NCBI GenBank assembly: GCA_023432855.1 | Contig: JAEZEZ010000063.1 | Span: forward strand, 1 to 17,235 | Length of the DNA stretch: 17,235 nt | Reading direction: 5' to 3' | Source of the DNA: Pseudomonadota bacterium | Lineage (GTDB): Bacteria > Pseudomonadota > Alphaproteobacteria > Caulobacterales > Caulobacteraceae | Shown here: in pieces, positions 13,445 to 17,235 of the stretch | Numbering within the stretch: position 1 is the stretch's first letter | Layout of the letters: each line of letters starts with the position of its first letter | Notes under the pieces: model-generated | Database searches by the model: none | Told to the model about the DNA's origin: nothing | Seen by the model: only the letters and a program-made list of their open reading frames with translations | Position numbers and translations under genes: made by a program

Positions 13445-15277
13445 ATGCTCGACCGTCGCCGCCTCCTGATGACCGCTGCAGGGGCCGCGGCCCTCGGCGC
13501 GGTCTCCACCCGAGCCCTGGCGCAAGCCACGCCCCCGGCCGCTACCGGCGAAGCTGCAAAGCTGAATGCGCTGATGGACCGGGTCTTCCAGACCGAGCTC
13601 AGCCTTTCGCCGGAATTCCAGACAGGCCTCGGCATGGACACCGGGCCGAACGCCGCCAACAAGGGCAAGCTGGATGACCGCTCCGCGGAAAACGACCGGC
13701 GCGGCATCGAGCGGGCCAAGGGCTACACCCGCGATCTGAAGGCCATCGACCGATCGAAGCTCACCGGCATGGACCGGGTGAACTACGACACGGTGCTGTA
13801 TCAGACCGAGGTCGGCTTCGAGGGCGAGAAGTTCGGCTATGGCCCGAGCGGCTTCCCGGCGCCTTACTGGGTCAGCCAGCTCGGCGGCGCCTATCGCAAC
13901 ATCCCCGACTTCCTCGACACCCAGCATTCCATCGGCACGGTGGCCGACGCCGAGACCTACCTCTCGCGTCTGGAGGGCTTCGCCGTCGCCCTCGACCAGG
14001 AGCGCGCCAAGGCCGCCGCCGATGGGGCCAAGGGCGTGATCCCGCCGGACTTCGCCATCGACCGGACGCTGGAACAGCTGCGCGCGCTGCGTGGCCGGCC
14101 AATGGCCGAAAACACACTGGTGCAGTCGGTCACCCGGCGCGCCCGGGAGAAGAACCTCGCCGGCGACTGGGAAGCGCGCGCCGCGAAGATCGTGCAGGAG
14201 AAGGTGAACCCCGCGCTGGACCGCCAGATCGCCATGTTCGAGGGCTGGCGTCCGAACGCAGTGCACGACGCCGGCGTGTGGCGGCTGCCGGACGGGGCCG
14301 ACTATTACCAGTGGGGCGTGAAGCTTAACACGACGACCAACATGACGCCCGACGAGGTCCACCAGATGGGCCTCGAGCAGGTCGCCGAGATCTCGTCGCG
14401 CATCGACGTCATCCTGAAGGCCAACGGCTACACGGACGGACCGGTGGGCAAGCGCGTGGCCGCCGCGATCTCCCAGCCGCAGTTCATCTATCCCAACACC
14501 GATGAGGGCAAGGAGCAGCTGCTGGCCGACCTGCGCGGCCAGATGGAGCGGGTGAACAAGATCCTCCCGAGCCTGTTCGGCACCCTGCCCAAGTCGCCGC
14601 TGGACATCCGCCGCGTGCCGCCCGCTATCGAGGCCGGCGCGCCGGGGGGCTATTACCAGAACGGCACGCTCGACGGCTCGCGGCCCGGCGCCTACTACAT
14701 CAACCTGCGCGACACCAAGGAGTGGCCCAAGCCGACGCTGCCCACGCTCACCTGGCACGAGGGGTCTCCGGGGCACCACTTCCAGATTTCGCTGGCGCTG
14801 GAGGCCCAGGGCGTTCCGATGCTTCGCCGGATCATGGGCTTCGGCGCGTTCCAGGAAGGATGGGCGCTCTACGCCGAGCAGCTGATCGACGAGACCGGCT
14901 TCTACGAAAACGATCCATTCGGCCGGGTCGGCTACCTGCAGAGCCTGCTGTTCCGGGCGGTGCGCCTGGTCGTGGACTCGGGTCTGCACCACAAGCGCTG
15001 GAGCCGCGAACAGGCGATCCGTTACATGGTCGACACCCTGGGCGACCAGGAATCCAGCGTCACCACCGAGGTCGAGCGCTATTCGGTGTGGCCGGGCCAG
15101 GCCTCCAGCTACAAGGTCGGCCACGCCAAGTGGGTCGAAATCCGCGAGAAGGCCAAGGCTCGCCTCGGCGCGAAGTTCGACATCCGCAAGTTCCACGACG
15201 CCGGCCTGCTCTCGGGCGCCATGCCGCTCGAGGTGCTGGAGCGGCGGATCGATGACTGGGTCGCCACCCAGGCCTGA
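13445..15277 (+). CDS. DUF885 family protein with Tat-type leader (copy 1)
   Basis: A 610-residue protein. The leader LDRRRLLMTAAGAAALGAV, ending ALAQA (about residues 1-28), has a twin-arginine pattern, so folded export to the periplasm is likely. The rest reads as one DUF885 domain. Key stretches are H438-E439 in WHEGSPGHHFQ (HEG-x-PGHH, H444 and H445) and E471 in QEGWALYAEQ, a layout like zinc metallopeptidases of the gluzincin type, though not a strict HExxH. Zinc binding and peptidase activity are inference; members of this family are mostly uncharacterised. The start is ATG 13445 immediately before the leader. It ends 12 bases before a strong terminator. Confidence 0.9.
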   Translation: MLDRRRLLMTAAGAAALGAVSTRALAQATPPAATGEAAKLNALMDRVFQTELSLSPEFQTGLGMDTGPNAANKGKLDDRSAENDRRGIERAKGYTRDLKAIDRSKLTGMDRVNYDTVLYQTEVGFEGEKFGYGPSGFPAPYWVSQLGGAYRNIPDFLDTQHSIGTVADAETYLSRLEGFAVALDQERAKAAADGAKGVIPPDFAIDRTLEQLRALRGRPMAENTLVQSVTRRAREKNLAGDWEARAAKIVQEKVNPALDRQIAMFEGWRPNAVHDAGVWRLPDGADYYQWGVKLNTTTNMTPDEVHQMGLEQVAEISSRIDVILKANGYTDGPVGKRVAAAISQPQFIYPNTDEGKEQLLADLRGQMERVNKILPSLFGTLPKSPLDIRRVPPAIEAGAPGGYYQNGTLDGSRPGAYYINLRDTKEWPKPTLPTLTWHEGSPGHHFQISLALEAQGVPMLRRIMGFGAFQEGWALYAEQLIDETGFYENDPFGRVGYLQSLLFRAVRLVVDSGLHHKRWSREQAIRYMVDTLGDQESSVTTEVERYSVWPGQASSYKVGHAKWVEIREKAKARLGAKFDIRKFHDAGLLSGAMPLEVLERRIDDWVATQA

Positions 15278-15289
15278 TCACGACGTTCA

Positions 15290-15318
15290 GGGCTCCCGGT
15301 CGCCGGGAGCCCTTTTTT
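15290..15318 (+). terminator. Intrinsic terminator after DUF885 copy 1
   Basis: GGGCTCCCGG (15290-15299), loop TCG, CCGGGAGCCC (15303-15312) and six T's (15313-15318) make a textbook rho-independent terminator. It separates the two paralogues, so copy 2 needs its own promoter in the short gap after it, or partial read-through. Confidence 0.9.
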
Positions 15319-15366
15319 CTTGAGCCGGGACAAGCTTCTATGCCCCGGAACCGGGAGATTCCGCTG

Positions 15367-17217
15367 ATGATTAACCGCCGCCAGATGCTCTTCGCCGGGG
15401 TCGGCGCCGCCGCCTTCGCCACGCCCGCCCTCGCCTGGGCCCAGGGCGCGCCTTCGATGTTCGCACCGAACCCGTCGCTGACGGGCGAGGATGCGAAGCT
15501 CGACCGCTTCCTCATCGGGCAGTTCGTCGAGAACATCGATCGCAGCCCGGAGGCCGCGACCAGCCTGGGGATCGACATCGGCCCGCGCTCGGCTCAGCGT
15601 TCGCAACTGAACGACCGGTCGATCGAGTTCGTGAAGGCCCGCCGCGCCGAGGCCCCCGGCGAACTCGCCGAGCTCAAGGCCATCGACCGCAACGCTCTGT
15701 CGCCCGACTCGAAGATCACCTACGACGTCGCTGAGTTTCAGTTGACCCGCCAGGTCGAACGGGCCCGGTTCCCCTACGGCGGCTACGGCCCCTACGTGGT
15801 CACCCAGCAGGGCGGCGCCTACCAGAACCTGCCCGACTGGCTGGACAATCAGCACCCCGTCAAGTCGGCTTCGGACGCCGACGCCTACCTCTCGCGCCTG
15901 TCGCAGTTCGGCCGCGCGCTCGACCAGGAGACGGAGCGGGTGCGCCTCGACGCGGCCATGGGCGTGCAGCCGCCCGTCTTCGTGATCGACAAGACCATCG
16001 CCCAGCTCACCTCCCTGCGCGATACGGCGGGCGCCAGGTCGAACCTGTCGGCGTCGGTGGAGCGCCGCGCGGGCGAACTGGGTCTCTCGGGTTACGGCGA
16101 GCGCGCTGCCCGGATCGTCGATGAATCCATCAGGCCCGCGGCCGGGCGCCAGATCGCCCTGCTGCAGGAGCTGCGGGCGAAGGGAAACAACGACGCGGGC
16201 GTCTGGAAACTGCCCGACGGCGAAGCCTACTACGCCCACGCGCTGATGAACTTCGTCACGGTGCCGGCGTCTGCGGAGGAGATCCACCGCATCGGCCTGG
16301 AGCAGGTGGCCGATCTGCACAGCCGCATCGACGTGATCCTCAAGAGCCAGGGCCTCAGCCAGGGCACAGTCGGCGAGCGGCTGGCCATCCTCAACACCGA
16401 CCCGAAGCAGATCTGGCCGAACACGGAGGAGGGCAAGGCCGCCCTCCTGCAGTCGCTCAACGACCAGATGGCCGAGATCAACAAGCGCCTGCCGCGGGTG
16501 TTCAACCGCCTGCCCAAGGCGCCGCTGGAGATCCGTCGCGTGCCGCCGACGATCGAGATCGGCGCGCCGGGCGGCTACTACCAGCGTCCGTCGCTCGATG
16601 GCTCCCGCCCCGGCGCCTACTACATCAACCTCAAGGACACGGCCGACCGGCCCAAGTGGGGCCTGCCGACCCTGACCCACCACGAAGGCGCGCCGGGCCA
16701 CCACTTCCAGATCGCCCTGATGCAGGAGACCGGCGAACTGCCGATCTACCGCCGCGTCGGCGGCTTCTCGGCCTACAGTGAAGGGTGGGGGCTTTACGCC
16801 GAGCAGGTGGCGGACGAGCTGGGAATCTATGAGAACGACCCCCTCGGCAAGGTCGGCTACCTGCAGAGCTACCTCTTCCGTGCCACGCGCCTGGTCGTCG
16901 ATACCGGCCTGCACCACAAGCGCTGGACCCGCGAACAGGCCATCGCCTGGATGATGGACAACGCCGCCGAGCCGCCCGGTTCGGCCGAGCGCGAGATCGA
17001 CCGCTACTGCGTCAACCCCGGCCAGGCCTGCTCCTACAAGATGGGGCAGACGGTGATCTCGAACCTGCGCGCCGAAGCCGAGCAGAAGCTGGGCGCGAAG
17101 TTCGACATCAAGGCTTTCCACGACGCCGTGCTGCTCAGCGGCGCGGTGCCGCTGGAGGTCCTGCAGCGCAACGTCCGGGCCTGGGTCGCGACCCACGCCA
17201 GACCGCCTCGGGAATGA
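15367..17217 (+). CDS. DUF885 family protein with Tat-type leader (copy 2)
   Basis: A 616-residue paralogue of the preceding gene. The leader INRRQMLFAGVGAAAFATP ends ALAWAQG and has a twin-arginine pattern. The same motifs occur in the same order and place: H439-E440 in HHEGAPGHHFQIAL and the Glu of SEGWGLYAEQ, with LDGSRPGAYYINL and LHHKRW also shared. The copies have diverged throughout, so the duplication is not recent. I chose ATG 15367, eight bases after GGGAGA (15353-15358); ATG 15340 in frame would add nine residues before the leader. Function is as uncertain as for copy 1. Confidence 0.9.
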   Translation: MINRRQMLFAGVGAAAFATPALAWAQGAPSMFAPNPSLTGEDAKLDRFLIGQFVENIDRSPEAATSLGIDIGPRSAQRSQLNDRSIEFVKARRAEAPGELAELKAIDRNALSPDSKITYDVAEFQLTRQVERARFPYGGYGPYVVTQQGGAYQNLPDWLDNQHPVKSASDADAYLSRLSQFGRALDQETERVRLDAAMGVQPPVFVIDKTIAQLTSLRDTAGARSNLSASVERRAGELGLSGYGERAARIVDESIRPAAGRQIALLQELRAKGNNDAGVWKLPDGEAYYAHALMNFVTVPASAEEIHRIGLEQVADLHSRIDVILKSQGLSQGTVGERLAILNTDPKQIWPNTEEGKAALLQSLNDQMAEINKRLPRVFNRLPKAPLEIRRVPPTIEIGAPGGYYQRPSLDGSRPGAYYINLKDTADRPKWGLPTLTHHEGAPGHHFQIALMQETGELPIYRRVGGFSAYSEGWGLYAEQVADELGIYENDPLGKVGYLQSYLFRATRLVVDTGLHHKRWTREQAIAWMMDNAAEPPGSAEREIDRYCVNPGQACSYKMGQTVISNLRAEAEQKLGAKFDIKAFHDAVLLSGAVPLEVLQRNVRAWVATHARPPRE

Positions 17218-17235
17218 TCAGGGCTGCACGCCCAT

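Noticed and set aside
13343..15196. Very long open frame on the minus strand opposite DUF885 copy 1 (and a similar one, 15109-17196, opposite copy 2)
   Set aside because: High-GC genes commonly leave the opposite strand open. The translations are low-complexity and rich in Gly, Arg, Val and His, with no domain, and the plus-strand genes have clear leaders and conserved motifs.
17218..17235. Possible terminator stem GGGC-TGCAC-GCCC at the right edge
   Set aside because: The stem is only four base pairs and the window ends before any T-run can be seen.

Overview
This window is GC-rich chromosomal DNA that most likely comes from a member of the Caulobacteraceae (a Caulobacter/Phenylobacterium-type alphaproteobacterium). 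The evidence is the order fliQ-fliR-flhB-cckA, a CckA-type hybrid histidine kinase, and CtrA-like motifs (TTAACCAT and TTAA-N7-CTAA) in front of the flagellar operons. I could not run a search, so the genus is inference.

Layout, left to right. After a possible 3' end of an unknown gene comes a large exported tetratricopeptide-type protein (122-3028). It converges on a leftward fliO-fliP pair (3307-4370). The gap between them holds a strong hairpin and a second element built from AACAGC/GCTGTT repeats. From a shared intergenic region with TTAA-type motifs, flgB-flgC-fliE run rightward (4513-5697). A leftward folE (GTP cyclohydrolase I) separates this group from a second rightward flagellar group, fliQ-fliR-flhB, which runs straight into cckA (8724-10835). 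Together the flagellar genes encode the export gate (FliO, FliP, FliQ, FliR, FlhB) and the first rod parts (FliE, FlgB, FlgC). CckA, through ChpT, phosphorylates CtrA in relatives, so the kinase sits downstream of promoters its own pathway probably controls.

An intact 1,020-bp IS481-family element (10837-11856) lies exactly at the cckA 3' end, flanked by a 6-bp CCTAGC target duplication. The CTAG in that duplication supplies the stop codons of cckA, of the transposase and, on the other strand, of the LysR-type regulator gene that follows (11858-12796).

The regulator diverges from three very small genes (38, 44 and 44 codons). A perfect dyad with T-N11-A spacing overlaps the regulator's start codon, and its centre lies about 65 bp upstream of the start point expected from a candidate promoter for the small genes. 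This is the part of the window most likely to be an undescribed regulatory module. The right end carries two tandem paralogous DUF885 proteins with Tat-type leaders, separated by a textbook intrinsic terminator.

No tRNA, rRNA or CRISPR array was seen. Functions are assigned by reading protein motifs; no database was searched.
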